DNA of 64,000 bases from Pilatotrama ljubarskyi (Eukaryota; Basidiomycota; Agaricomycetes; Polyporales; Polyporaceae). The notes beneath the pieces were generated by a model. It worked only from the letters and a program-made list of their open reading frames with translations. It searched no databases and was not told the origin of the DNA. The DNA lies in the NCBI GenBank assembly GCA_022385805.1, contig MU277728.1, positions 1 through 64,000 of the forward strand. Reading direction: 5' to 3'. Positions 33,344 through 44,615 of this stretch are shown piece by piece. A program made the position numbers and the translations under genes. How positions within the stretch are numbered: position 1 is the first letter of the stretch; every line of letters begins with the position of its first letter.

Positions 33344-35467
33344 ATGGCCGGAAAGACGTTTACCGTGGAGGAGGTCGCGCAGGTGAGTATTCGGGTAGAT
33401 GGGGAATGACAGCGACTTATGTGGAGTGTGTTCATGCAGCACAACAAGCCGGGAGACCTGGTGAGCCGAGGAGTGCAGCTCGGGCGTTACGGGCTGCTCG
33501 CTGACACTCTCGACAGTGGATCATCATCGACTCGAAAGTGTACGACATCTCCCGCTTCGTCAACCTGCACCCGGGCGGCGCGGGAGTGCTGCTCGCGAAG
33601 AACGTCGGTACGTAACCCTTTCCTGTCTCACGTCGACGCTCTTCGGGTCTCCGTCTTACCACGCTGCCAGCTGGGAAGGATGCAACCGACGCCTTCTTTG
33701 GCTTGCACCGTCTCGAGGTCCTCCTCAAGCCACAGTACGCCCGCCTCCAGATTGGTACCATCGAAGGGCAGAAAGAGATCGTCAAGCCCCTGGCTGCCGG
33801 AGAGGCCTCGCAAGTGCCATACGCGGAGCCGGCATGGCTCATGCCCGGGTTCCACAGCCCATACTACAACGACGGGCACCGCAGGTTCCAGAAGGCTGTC
33901 CGGAAGTTCTTTGAGGAGGTCGTCTACCCCGACGCGGTAAAGCATGAAGAGGATGGAAAGCGCATCTCGCAAGAGGTCGTCGACAAGCTCTGGTATGTAC
34001 TCTCGTAACTGCTGTTCGCACTAGCTGACGCGCGTTACCCAGCGAAATGAACATTCCGGCCATGCGTATAGGTCCTGGCAAGCATCTCAAGGGTCGCACG
34101 CTCATGGGCGGCATTGTCACGCCCGAGGAGTTCGACCACTTCCACGAGGTCCGTGGATGCGCGCTCGCGTTCTACTTTTCGCCTCCGAGAATGCTCACGT
34201 ACGCTTTCAGCTCATTATCAACTTCGAGATCGGCCGCCTCGGCACTCGCGGCTATGTTGACGCTCTGCTTGCCGGAGAGGTCATCGGACTGCCTCCAGTG
34301 CTCAACTATGGCTCGCCGGAGCTGCAGGCCAAGGTCGTACCCGAAGTGCTGTCGGGCAAGAAATACATCTGCTTGGCCATCAGCGAGGCATTCGCGGGCA
34401 GTGACGTCGCCGGCATGCAGACGTACGCGGAGCGCGACGGGGACGAGTGGGTCATCACGGGAACGAAGAAGTAGGTGCCCCGCCGTGAACTTACATGCCC
34501 ACACTGACGCGTAGCGGCTTAGGTGGATCACGAATGGCACCTTCGCGGACTACTTCACGGTCGCGTGCAGAACAGACGTGAGCTAACCCGCTTCGCGCCC
34601 TCCTACGCCCGCGCTGAATTATCGCATGAACTCGCATAGAACGGCCACGTCGTCGTCCTCGTGCCGCGGCAAGACGCCATCTCGACCAAAGCCGTCAAGA
34701 CCGCCTACTCGTCGACCGCGGGCACGTCCTACGTCACATTCGACGGCGCGCGCGCGCCCCTCGCGAACACGCTCGGCAAGGTCGGGCGCGGCATGCAGGT
34801 CGTGCTCTCCAACTTCAACCACGAGCGCTGGATGATCGTGTGCACGAGCCTGAGCGCGCAGCGCCGCATCGTCGAGGAGTGCCTCAAGTGGACCGCGCAG
34901 CGCGTCGCGTTCGGGAAGCCCCTGAACGCGCAGCCGGTCGTGCGCGCGCGGCTGGCGAATATGATCGCGCGTGTGGAGGCTGGCCAGAATTGGCTCGAGT
35001 TCGTGACTCACCAGATGAACAACGTAAGTGGTCCAAGGACGCTACAAGGAGAGAGCAGCACGACTGACGGTGTTTCTAGATGTCGTACGACGAGCAGGCG
35101 GACAAGATCGCGGGCACCATCGGGCTACTGAAGCAGTGAGTATCCACTGGCTCCAACATCGCCGTCAGGAAAGCATTGCTCACATGGCATTGAACAGGTA
35201 CATCACGAAGACCGGACGCGAGACCGCGGAGGACGCTACCCTCCTGTTCGGCGGACGCGGCATCACAGCCACCGGTATGGGCAAGCTCATCGAGAACGTG
35301 AGTGGACTAGTAGGAAGCGCGTCTGCGCGGCCATACCTGACATGCCTTTATCGCAGTACCACCGGACCTCACCGTACGACGCCATCCTGGGCGGCTCGGA
35401 AGACGTCCTGGGCGATCTTGGTGTACGGCAGGCGATCAAGAAGATGCCCAAGAATGCCCGTCTCTGA
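33344..35467 (+). CDS. Cytochrome b5-acyl-CoA dehydrogenase fusion
   Basis: Eleven exons (33344-33382, 33440-33460, 33517-33607, 33671-33992, 34043-34148, 34211-34470, 34523-34577, 34640-35023, 35080-35135, 35198-35297, 35357-35467) give 514 residues. Residues 1-75 form a cytochrome b5 domain with the haem motif VNLHPGGAGVLLAKNV and a second His in FFGLHR. The dehydrogenase part has CLAISEAFAGSDVAGMQT and KKWITNGTFADYFTV (FAD and substrate-contact signatures), NFNHERWMIV, and YHRTSPYDAILGGSEDVLGD at the C-terminus. This pairing occurs in fungi. The b5 domain may pass electrons to or from the flavin. The acyl substrate is unknown. No membrane anchor or clear peroxisomal signal is visible (ends KKMPKNARL; PTS1 would be SKL-like, and ARL is a possible weak variant). 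Confidence 0.92.
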
Positions 35468-35860
35468 ACAGGAAGGTTCGAGGCCACCTTGTGAGGCTCC
35501 GCCCTAATATACCACGCATGTAACCCGTGTAACATTAACAGCTATATAATGGGAACTGATTCTCGGAGATCTACTCGGTTTGTGGATGAAGGCCAAGGAC
35601 GATGTGGGATAGCAGGCACGCGGAACCAAGTATACACAGACGGTACTACATACATACAGAGTTGTGCGGTACCGAAAGCAAGAGGAGTCAGCAAGAGAGC
35701 AATTCCAGGACAAGAGACGAGCGGACGACAAGGAACGTTTACAGTATGAAAAATAACCATATCTCGAACTTAGGCAGTACGCAGTACGCTATGATGAAAA
35801 GAAGAGAATGGGGTATATGGTTTCGATGTCGACGTCTTGACTCGCATACCAGGAAGTGGT
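35468..35860. other. Convergent intergenic region
   Basis: About 390 bp between the stops of the dehydrogenase (plus) and RAD16 (minus). No gene seen. Confidence 0.5.
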
Positions 35861-38800
35861 TCACAGCCGGAACAAGAAACCAAGCTGGGAGCGCATGGGC
35901 CGTCAACAAGAGGAAGGTGAAGATGTAGCGAAGTATACTCACGTCTTCGGGAGTCAGACGACCCATGGCCTTTGAGCCGTGTATCAGCAACCGGCCTATA
36001 TTAAGAGCATGACGGGCCTACCGAGTCGTCAGCGGAGAGTGTGGCATCAACCATGGCAGCCTTCTTCTCTTGGAGCTACGAAAATCGGCTGTTCAGGGAC
36101 CGTGCTATGAAGAGTAGTATGCTGCCATACCTGTATGATACGGCTCTCGATACTATCCTCTACGACGAGCTTGATGGCTTGTACGGGACGGTGCTGGCCG
36201 AGACGATGGATACGGTCCATGGCCTCTGCAGTCCGATTTCAGCAAAATGCTCGACGAGACAAGGGTATCATAACAACTTACGGTACTCAACGGCGGGATT
36301 CCACCAACTGTCCATCAAGTAGACGCGCGAGGCTTCGGTCAGGTTGAGCGCGACACCGCCCGCCTTCAAGCTGACGAGGAACACAGTGACATGAACGTTG
36401 TTCACTGTGACGAGAATCAGTCCCCGACTTCAAGACCAAAAGAGATGGGTACGTACTGAAGTACTTGATAGTGGCATCGCGAGCTTGCGGACTCATCGTG
36501 CCCTCGAGACGACATACGTTGAAGCCGGCCTTCTGCAACCTGAAAGCGATAAGATCAAGGAAGTTGACAAATTGGCTGAAGACGATGCTCTTGGTGGTCG
36601 CATCCTGCTGCCGAAGGTTGCTGAGCTCCTCGATGAGCGCCTCGATCTTGGTGGAAGATCGCCACTTGTCAAGGTCAAGACGGCCGAGAATGCCCTGGCG
36701 CGCTTTCGCAGTCTCCTCGAACTCCAAGGCGGGAGCCTCGAGGTCGATGGTGAGCGCGACGTGACAGATAGGACAAGCGGGCTATACGCGTCGTGAGTAT
36801 ATGCGCGGGAGCTCGAGCTGGGGACCACTCACAGTCTGCTCAATGGCAGCTTCAAGATATTGCTTGATACACTCGCGGTCGAAGATGTGACGGCATTTGG
36901 CCTGGATGGCGTCTTCCGCGAATTCGTTGCACAGCCGACAGACGGTGCCTTCGCCAGCGTCCTCCTGAATGAACATGCCTGCGTTGTTCTTGCTACGCAG
37001 CACCAGATCAGGGTGGCAGGCCATTTGACGCATGCGCGTGAGGCTGAAGAAGAGTCAGAAGGCGCTAAGAGCACGCCCCAGGAAGTACTCACAGACTGAA
37101 GATGTTGGAGTAATCTGCAGGGGTAAGTAACCGTCAGCGGTAGTGTAGATCGCGAATCGGACGCGACATACTGTTCAGCACTGTTCCCGAGTCCACGTAG
37201 GTGTTGAATTGCCGCTTGGCGTCCGAGAACAGGGAGAGATACAGCTCCTTCTCTTCCGGGCTGAAGTAGTCTCGTCGGATGATGACAGTACGAGGGGGAA
37301 GTCCCAGGTCGTCAGCACGTTGGATCTGTCAGGGTCGTCAGCCGGGGGCCTTGAACTGGACGGTACGGACGGACCTTGGTACGGCGTAACATCATGCGGT
37401 CCAGCAGGATCTTCAGCTTTTTGAAGGCGATCTGACCGGGCCCGAGCATCCCATTCTTCTGGATCGGCGTCAAGATCTCGTTATTCCAAAAGCAAGTCTG
37501 CACAACACGGATGAGATGAGGCGAGCGGGTATCTGGCATATATCACGTACATGCTTCATTGGGCTATGCCCACAGTCTGCGGTTGCTCGCGCTAAGTATG
37601 GCCGTACTGGGATGACTGCAGCAGGACGTACCATCGCAGGAGCGCTTGTCGCTGAACTTCCAGTGGAGAGACTTGCAATCGCACTGCTTGCAGAAGTAGT
37701 ACGAGAAGGGATCGCCGCCCAAGAACCTCACTAAACTGTACAGCTCTCCGACGCGATTTTGAAGGGGCGTTCCAGACAAGCACCAACGGTACTTGGCCTG
37801 CAACTCGAAGGTCGCCTTGGCGGTGTTCGTCGAGCGTTCTTTGATGTTGTGAGCTTCATCAAGCTGTGATACACCGCTCTCAGCAGGGCTTCCCTCATAA
37901 ACAGGTAACGTTGACATACGATCACCCTGTTCCATTCAATCGCGTGAAGAGGCGACTTCTCCTTCACGATCTTGCCCTTCCGTTTGAAGCCGCTGTGCTG
38001 CTTGCGGAAGCAGCTCTCGAGGACGGCGTACGAAGTGAGGACGACATCGTACTTCTTGAGCTCGTTGATGCTGGACTCCCTGGACGCGCCATGCCATACA
38101 AGCGTCTTCAAGAGATTGTCTGTGTGCAACTCGATTTCGTTCCTCCACTGCATGATAGCGACGGTCGGTCTGTATATATGCGTTAATGCGTGAAGGTATA
38201 AGATCAAGAGGCGCTACCCACGCTACGACGAGGTTGGGCTTCGCGCCATGGTCCGAAACTATGAGTGAGATCATCTGGATGGTCTTACCCATGCTGATAG
38301 AACGCATGCCGTGTCAGAAGTGCAGTCATGGCATACATAGAATATAGAGCATACCCCATCTCGTCCTGGAAGGTGTGGGAAGAAAAACGTGAGGTTCAAA
38401 TATACGCATACCGATCACGAAGTACGTACTGCAAGCATGCCGCCAGCCCATATCCCCTTTTCTTGCTCCCTCATCCAGTACAGACTCTCAAGCTGGAACG
38501 GAAGCAACTGGACCTTGAGGTTGGATGGTTGCTCGGCTTTCCTGGGCACAACGACCTCTATGCCGCGCTCAAGGTCGCCCCAGACGTCTTTGAGCTCGGG
38601 ATGGTGCTTTCGAAGGGCAACGGTCGCCTTCTCCGCCTACATGCACGTGAGTCGAGTTGGTCACACCATGATGAAGAGCTTCACTCACGTAAGTCAGTCG
38701 ACGTCCAAGCTCCTTGCGCATCTGAGCCTCCTCGACAGCAGTCGCATTCCGGCGAAGTCTAGCCTGCTTGCGCTCCTCTTTCCGTAGCTTTCGCAGTTCT

Positions 38801-39656
38801 GTGAGTGTCATCGTTTTGCTCTGCCTTGGCTTCGCAGCTTGCTTGCCCTTGGCCTTCGAGAGAGGCTCTTCTTCCGACTCGGTTTCCGAGGGGACTGCTT
38901 CGGACTCGGTAGCGAATTCGACATCATCAATCTCCTCCTGCGCTCGACCCAAGCGTCGCTCTGCAGCAGCGGCTCGCAGAGCAGCAGCCTTGTTGGTCGG
39001 TGGCCGCGACTTTGACGAGCCCGCACCAGCGCTTGTCAGACCCGTAGCACGGTCGTCCTCTTCACGCGCTGTTTGCAGAGATTGCCGGACTGCAGCGTCG
39101 AGCATGACCTCCTCATCGTCCTCGTCGAACTCGTCGAGGAGGTCCGTATCAGCTGCATCGCCTTCTGGGTCGAACTCTGAGCCGCTGTCGTCGGACTCAA
39201 GGATTTCCTCATCGGAGCTTGGGGGGTCTTGGGCGGCGGAGGCTTTCCGGCCTCGTCCACCCCTGACCGGCTTGGAAATGACTTCAGAGGTCTGCCAGGA
39301 CAGATTGAATTACTATCTCATAAACTAAACGGAAGGTGATTGACCTTTGTCACTTTCGTCAAGGCTATCTCTACGTATGCGGCTTGCTGCACAACGCGAC
39401 GTTTCGCAGCTCTTGCTGCGGGTGCGACCTCTTCGTCAGGTTCATCTTCAAGCGCACGCTTCTTGCTCCGTGCCGTTGAAGCCTTCTTGGCCTGCTTCTT
39501 GTCAGGGAGGGCGAGATCATCCTCGTCTTCATCGAGGTTGGAGGTCTCAGGAGTCGTTCTTGAGGATGCTCCTGCACTGAACATGGGCGAGACCGCAGTA
39601 CTGGGAGTCGTCGACACGGACTGCGCAGTACGTGCGCGCTGTCTGGTGACGGGCAT
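35861..39656 (-). CDS. RAD16: RAD16-like SNF2/RING DNA repair translocase
   Basis: Eighteen exons, transcript order: 39656-39345, 39291-38689, 38636-38430, 38365-38355, 38293-38222, 38169-37920, 37863-37632, 37576-37551, 37497-37375, 37325-37172, 37114-37093, 37043-36833, 36781-36457, 36404-36282, 36225-36131, 36075-36022, 35969-35943, 35884-35861. They give 956 residues. The N-terminus is acidic and disordered. SNF2 motifs: Walker A DEMGMGKT (about 375-382), motif [13 protein letters not shown], and [22 protein letters not shown]3HC4 RING (about 700-755) sits between the helicase halves: [19 protein letters not shown] and [10 protein letters not shown]. Motif V/VI is [17 protein letters not shown] and [12 protein letters not shown]. 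Rad16 with Rad7 acts in global-genome nucleotide excision repair as an ATPase and ubiquitin ligase. The last exon encodes LGFLFRL, matching the family end. Confidence 0.93.
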
Positions 39657-40691
39657 CGTGATGTGCGGCTTGAGCAGGACGCTCTGGTGGACGGAGGGAA
39701 AGAAGTGGTTGAGCGTGGCTAGTCAGCGCGGGGAACGCTGGCGACGCGACAAGACGCGCCTGAACCTTATTTATGGTCGCGTCTTGCAAAGCGCCGGCCT
39801 TTTTTCGCGGAACCGCCCGTGTCACGCGTTGGATCGCGTCAATTGACTCGAGTCGGACAACCTCGAAAAGTCAAGAGTTGCTTGATTCGGTCGTCCATAC
39901 CGTACACTCCTCATGAACGACGTAACGGATTTACTGCACTTCATACGCACGGCCATATCAGATGTGAAGTCCTTGCCTGAGTGCTAGCATGCGGTATGCT
40001 TTCTTCGAGGCAAAGGTGACCTGCGCCAGCGAGACATCGAAGACCGAGGACAGTGGAGTAATCGATGATTGTACGTGCTGCCCTGACAATGTGTGAATTC
40101 GTCATGAAGTCCTCCGTTGATGGTCAGGCAGTATTGCTGGTGGCTCAATTCGTTCAAAGCTCTCGAATCCACTCGACGTGGGACCTCAGTCTGGAAACGG
40201 ACGCGTAGGTTCATTCAGAGCGAACTCGATCTTAAGCCAGAATCCTGTCCCGGGTGCCTGAGCACTCCCGTCGCAACTGCGAACGTCATTCTACCGCAGC
40301 GACCGCGCCCAAGGACATGCATCCAACACTGGCAGCGGAAGCAATGTGGACCACCCAGCTGCGGTACCACCACGACGCCACATGTGTGAGCTAGAAAGGA
40401 CACTCAGAAGTCGAAAAAAATTCCACCTGCAGGAGAAGCCTACCGCAGCTGCACGGCGCAGACGCGAGGACAGCGTAGTAAGCCAATGTCGGCGCTCCCT
40501 ACGTGCCAATGCACTGGTAAGAAAGCTCAGAAGAAAGCTCGGGCATTCGCATATGAACGCAGACGTTCGTAGCCGATACCCTCACCCATTCCCAACCGCT
40601 CCTACCCATATTCAGTGTAAGCTCCTCGCCTGATCCCGCCTACAGCTGAGACTGACACGCGCTACTTCAGCCAGGATTGCCCGCTGCCGGT
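39657..40691. promoter_or_regulatory. Divergent promoter region, RAD16 / methyltransferase-GT8
   Basis: About 1.0 kb between divergent genes. Near the right end, a ctacttcag acceptor-like site at about 40663-40671 could end a leader intron of the methyltransferase-GT8 mRNA. No gene seen. Confidence 0.45.
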
Positions 40692-42311
40692 ATGTCGGAC
40701 TCTCACCCTGAGCAACAGCCGTACGTCTTCACGGAGACCCAAGACTGGTTCTCCTTCAACAGGGAGACGTGGCGCCGTCTCTTCGAGCACGTCAAGACTC
40801 CCTCCCCCCGTGTCCTCGAGATCGGCTCCTGGGAAGGCCGCTCCGCCGTCTTCCTCCTCACAGAGCTCTGCAAAGATGGCGGCTCGATCGTCTGTATCGA
40901 CCACTTCGACCTCATGCAGACCGCCGCCGGGCGCGAGCGACACCGCAAGCTCACGCACAACCTCGCGCTCACCGGGAAGAGCTTCCGCATCCTCGACCAG
41001 TTCAGCGCTCCCGCACTGATGACGCTCCTCACCGAGGAGATGTCTGCCGCGCAGCCGGGGTTTGATTGGGTGTACGTGGATGGCTCGCACGAGGCGGACG
41101 ACACGTTCCTTGACGGAGAACTCGCGTGGCGCCTTGCGCGGAAGGGTGCGGTACTTGTCTTTGACGACTATCATTGGGACAAGGAGCCCGAGGACAGCAT
41201 CCACCACCCGAAGCGCGGGATAGACGCATTCCTCGCGCTGCATAAGGGCGAATATACTCTGTTTTCGTCGGAGACGCAGTACCAGGTCGTCATCCAGAAG
41301 ACTGTCGATATGCGCATTGGCTTCCTGGTCGCGGAGAAGGTGGACTCGAAGGAAAGCCTCGACGCTGCTCTCGGATATGGCGTGAATGTGGCGCTCACTA
41401 TCGATGCGGAGTATGCCATCGCCGCAGCTGTTGCCATCCGCAGCGCCGTTCAGCACACGAGCGGCCGTATCAGTTTTTACGTTCTTGGTCCAGACCTGAC
41501 AGAGGACGTGAAGGAGAGATTGCGACGCTCCCTTTCTGACCGCGAAGACGCGACCCTAGTGTTCGTAGATATGCCCTCAGGCCCTTCCTCTGGAGGCTTC
41601 CCAAGCGGCCTCACCTGGGCAAAGATCGCCATGATCCCTCGGCTTCCTGTCGAGAGGGTATTGTACCTGGACGCCGACGTCCTCGTGCGAGGCGACTTGC
41701 AGGACCTTTGGCACACGGACCTGAAGGGAAAACCTCTCGCTGCTGCAGTCGATGTTGGGTTCCCGATGGGTCACGAGGGCGTGAAGCGCGCTCCGTACTT
41801 CAACGCGGGCGTTCTCCTCATGGACCTCACCACCATCCGAAAAGACTTCCGCAGGCTCAGAGCCCTCGCCGCTGGGAAGAAGGACACGAAGATGCTGGAC
41901 CAAGACGCCCTGAACGCCCACTTCGCGAACAGCTGGCTCCCACTCGGCCTCAGGTGGAACGCACAGGGTCTGGGCACATATGCTACGTACCACACGCCCG
42001 AACGTGCCGCGCTGGACATGGAGGACATGAAGGATCCGAAAATCGTCCATTTCACCGGCGCATTACACCCCAGCATGGCGGAGGTGATCAACCCGTTCGT
42101 GCAACCGTACAGCGGGAAGCCGTGGGGGTATGCGGGCGCCCCTGGTCATCCATTCGCGCGTGAGTGGTGGGAGGTTTCCGAGCAGACGGCGTGGAAGGGC
42201 TGGCGTTCGTCTGAGGAGTTCCGCGAGTTGTGCGTGAGGAAGGTGGAGGAAGCAATCCGGATCGGGGTGGACGACTTCAGGGGGAGGATTGCTGACTTGT
42301 ACAACGCCTGA
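40692..42311 (+). CDS. Class I methyltransferase-GT8 glycosyltransferase fusion
   Basis: One intronless frame of 539 residues from ATG 40692 (MSDSHPEQQPYVF). Residues ~1-210 match class I SAM-dependent methyltransferases of the Methyltransf_24/CmcI-like type: SAM-binding VLEIGSWEGRSAVFL, then SIVCIDHFD, and the block DWVYVDGSHEADDTFLDGEL followed by GAVLVFDDYHW. From ~222 on it is a GT8 (GT-A fold) glycosyltransferase: the metal/nucleotide DxD is LDADV (D327, D329), with RAPYFNAGVLLMDL, LDQDALNAHF and KIVHFTGALHP, ending with GKPW. No signal peptide or membrane segment is seen, so it should be cytosolic. A glycogenin- or galactinol-like transferase that also methylates its product is one reading. 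The acceptor is unknown. The lack of introns contrasts with its neighbours. Confidence 0.87.
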   Translation: MSDSHPEQQPYVFTETQDWFSFNRETWRRLFEHVKTPSPRVLEIGSWEGRSAVFLLTELCKDGGSIVCIDHFDLMQTAAGRERHRKLTHNLALTGKSFRILDQFSAPALMTLLTEEMSAAQPGFDWVYVDGSHEADDTFLDGELAWRLARKGAVLVFDDYHWDKEPEDSIHHPKRGIDAFLALHKGEYTLFSSETQYQVVIQKTVDMRIGFLVAEKVDSKESLDAALGYGVNVALTIDAEYAIAAAVAIRSAVQHTSGRISFYVLGPDLTEDVKERLRRSLSDREDATLVFVDMPSGPSSGGFPSGLTWAKIAMIPRLPVERVLYLDADVLVRGDLQDLWHTDLKGKPLAAAVDVGFPMGHEGVKRAPYFNAGVLLMDLTTIRKDFRRLRALAAGKKDTKMLDQDALNAHFANSWLPLGLRWNAQGLGTYATYHTPERAALDMEDMKDPKIVHFTGALHPSMAEVINPFVQPYSGKPWGYAGAPGHPFAREWWEVSEQTAWKGWRSSEEFRELCVRKVEEAIRIGVDDFRGRIADLYNA

Positions 42312-42686
42312 GACTGCGCTGTCCTGTATACCGACAAATTCCTACCTATACTAATGCTTCTGGCGTGCAGGATTCTTCGTTCCGCATGACGGCGAAAGGA
42401 TGATCTTACGGCACATAAACGCGAGCTGTATGCGGTCGATGTCAACCGAGTGGATTTCTTGTCTTTCATCCATAGGCTGGCCTCCCAACCTTTCGATCAC
42501 TGCGAGCACTGTTGAGGTCATGCGATCAGATCCGGGAGAAGCAACGGTATCGTCCAATATGGAGAAATACAATCCATCCCTAGTGTACACTGTGGTACTA
42601 CAAAGCTGACAGCGGTCGGTCGCGAAGGGGCATGAAGTGATGGTGGGCATCGCGTCGGTCGGCATCAGCATCGATAACGGACTACA
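42312..42686. other. Convergent intergenic region
   Basis: About 375 bp between the stops of the methyltransferase-GT8 gene (plus) and the WW-domain gene (minus). Nothing recognised. Confidence 0.5.
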
Positions 42687-43621
42687 TTACCAGTCACCGC
42701 CGTCTCCCTGGTCATAACCGTTGTCGAAGCCCTGGTCGTAACCTGGACGTCGGATGTCATCATCAGCAACAAGTTCGGGATCATGGATGGTTTGCCGCAG
42801 GACTTACCAGCGTCGTACGCCTCCTCGCGCTCATGATCCTCGTGATCCTCGAACGCATCCATGAGCAGGGCACCGCCGACGAGTCCCGCTCCGCCTGATC
42901 TCTCTATGAGTACCTTATCGTCGCGGAACGTCTCACATCAACGCACCTGCCAATAGAGCCGTTCCCATCCCCGGACCGGACTTCTTCGGCGGCGCCTGCT
43001 GGACAACCGCAGGCTGGGGAGTACTCGATCCGAACCATCCTGACAGATGCACATCATCAGCTTCACTCTCTCACGTCTGGACGCGAGCGGAGTTATCCTC
43101 ACCTCTGTTCTCCTGGGGAGGTCCGGCGCCGTACGGCGGGTAGCCGCCCTGCGGAGGAGGACTACCGTAGTAGCTCCCGGGACCGGGGGATTGACTGTAT
43201 TGCTGGGGTGGCGGTTGACCGTACCCTGGGCCATATCCGGGCTGCGGCTGCGGCGGGTATGGGCTATATGAACGGTTGTCGGGCGGCGGGGGCCCTGGTG
43301 GGGGAGCGAACCCGGAGGGTTGCGGTGTGGGAGGCGCGGGTCCGAGAGGGTGCACCCAGGACGAGCGCGGCGGGTTCTCTGCGGTGTTCACGTAGAACCT
43401 GGGTACTACTCGTAAGACGGCCGCGTCCACATCGATCGTCAACCGCAAGCACATACCAAGCCTTATAGCTTTTCACGCATCTCGTGTCAGTATGTGCCCT
43501 GCGAGTGCAGATACGCTGGGACGCACTTGGAATCCCACTGCTCGATCCAGCCGGGAGGCAAAGGCCGTCTATCTGGGTTGGGCGGGGGGCCGTTGGGAGA
43601 GTAGGGCGGCGGCTGCGACAT
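42687..43621 (-). CDS. WW-domain, Pro/Gly/Tyr-rich protein
   Basis: Six exons (43621-43527, 43468-43457, 43398-43103, 43039-42947, 42894-42808, 42742-42687) give 212 residues. A WW domain at about residues 19-52 is formed only after splicing: LPPGWIEQWDS from exon 1, NYKAW from a 12-nt exon 2, FYVNTAENPPRSSWVHPLGP from exon 3. Both signature Trp, the FYVN aromatic patch and the final Pro are present. A long Pro/Gln/Gly/Tyr-rich linker follows, then a Gly-rich hydrophobic patch GTALLAGGAGLVGGALLMDA and an acidic tail with YDQGFDNGYDQG repeats. The Gly-rich patch resembles glycine-zipper membrane-associating segments. Function unknown; WW domains bind PPxY or similar ligands. The transposable element 127 bp upstream lies in its promoter. 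Confidence 0.88.
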
Positions 43622-43747
43622 CGATGGGGGGCGCGATAAGTAGGAGCAGGTCGAAAGTGGTGGAAGGGATGATGAGCGCGGTCCCGTTATATAGGGCTCG
43701 GCAGAAAGCTGGCCGTGGGCTCCCGGGGCGTGTCCGGAAGTGTAATA

Positions 43748-43837
43748 CAGCTGTTTGCATAATCATTGGACCGGCGCTTCAATCGACGCGCCGCGCCCAA
43801 TTCGCGCAAAAGACGCGAAACGCACGGTGAGCTCAGA
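43748..43837 (+). repeat. Left terminal inverted repeat
   Basis: Begins CAGCTGTTTGCATAATCATT and contains a GC-rich core with cgcgcaaaagacgc that is shared with the right end. Confidence 0.8.
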
Positions 43838-44525
43838 TAAGTCGGCGATGCACCCTCAAAGCCGGACGAGTCGTCTAGAATGCAGTATCTGTGTCTTTTC
43901 TGTCGTATTATTCCTCGCCCGCCCTTTACGAGTCGATGGGATGATATACTGAGGATACGAAACGAGCCAAATCGTGGGCGTCTAAGCCAGCGCATCGGGC
44001 GCTTAGTACTAGAAGAGGGCGTCGACGACTCGACGAACGGATGCGAACGCAACCATAGGTATCGACTAAAATGAACTATGCTTCTGGGCTCTAATAGACT
44101 GCTCTCATGCTCTCGGACTGGTCTGGGGAACAATTGAGCCCATAAGTGCGAGATGCAGCCTCCACTTACTCCTGTGAGCCGACCTGCATGTGGTCAATCA
44201 TTTCCAAGTACATGTGGCGGGTAGCAAACGATATTAGCATATTCCCAGATACATATGCATGCTTCCCAGCAGTGTAAAACGTCACAAAGGCCGCTGCCGT
44301 GCTCTCAGAACGCTCAAGTATTCCACCGGTACCAGCTTCCTCTTAGGCGCCCGCTGAGCTGTCAGTTAGGCGCCCCGAAACCGCCATCCTCAAAGCATCT
44401 GTATTCTTCTCCTCTGTCAAAGGAAATTTTACAGGAAGGAAGATATGGCACATAGGAGCCTATATACGCGATTATACCACCTTTGAGTCACTGAGGGAGC
44501 ACCGACGGGGTCCTCTGAATCTCGC

Positions 44526-44615
44526 TCTGAGCTCTCCGCGCGTTTTGCGTCTTTTGCGCGAATTCGGCGCGGCGCGTCAATCGGAGTGGCTGTCCAATGA
44601 TTTTGCAAACAGCTG
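44526..44615 (-). repeat. Right terminal inverted repeat
   Basis: On the minus strand begins CAGCTGTTTGCAAAATCATT and follows the left repeat with about 11 mismatches over 90 positions and no gaps. Confidence 0.8.

Larger units (their letters stand above)
43748..44615. mobile_element. Non-autonomous TIR DNA transposon with TA target site
   Basis: The ends are long inverted repeats of about 90 bp (43748-43837 and 44526-44615), about 88 per cent identical by my alignment, both starting CAGCTGTTTGCA. The element is flanked directly by TA on both sides (43746-43747 and 44616-44617), the target duplication of Tc1/mariner/pogo-type transposons. The 690-bp interior has only short open frames and no transposase or DDE/D motif, so it would depend on an enzyme supplied elsewhere. 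It lies 127 bp upstream of the WW-domain gene start. Confidence 0.75.
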
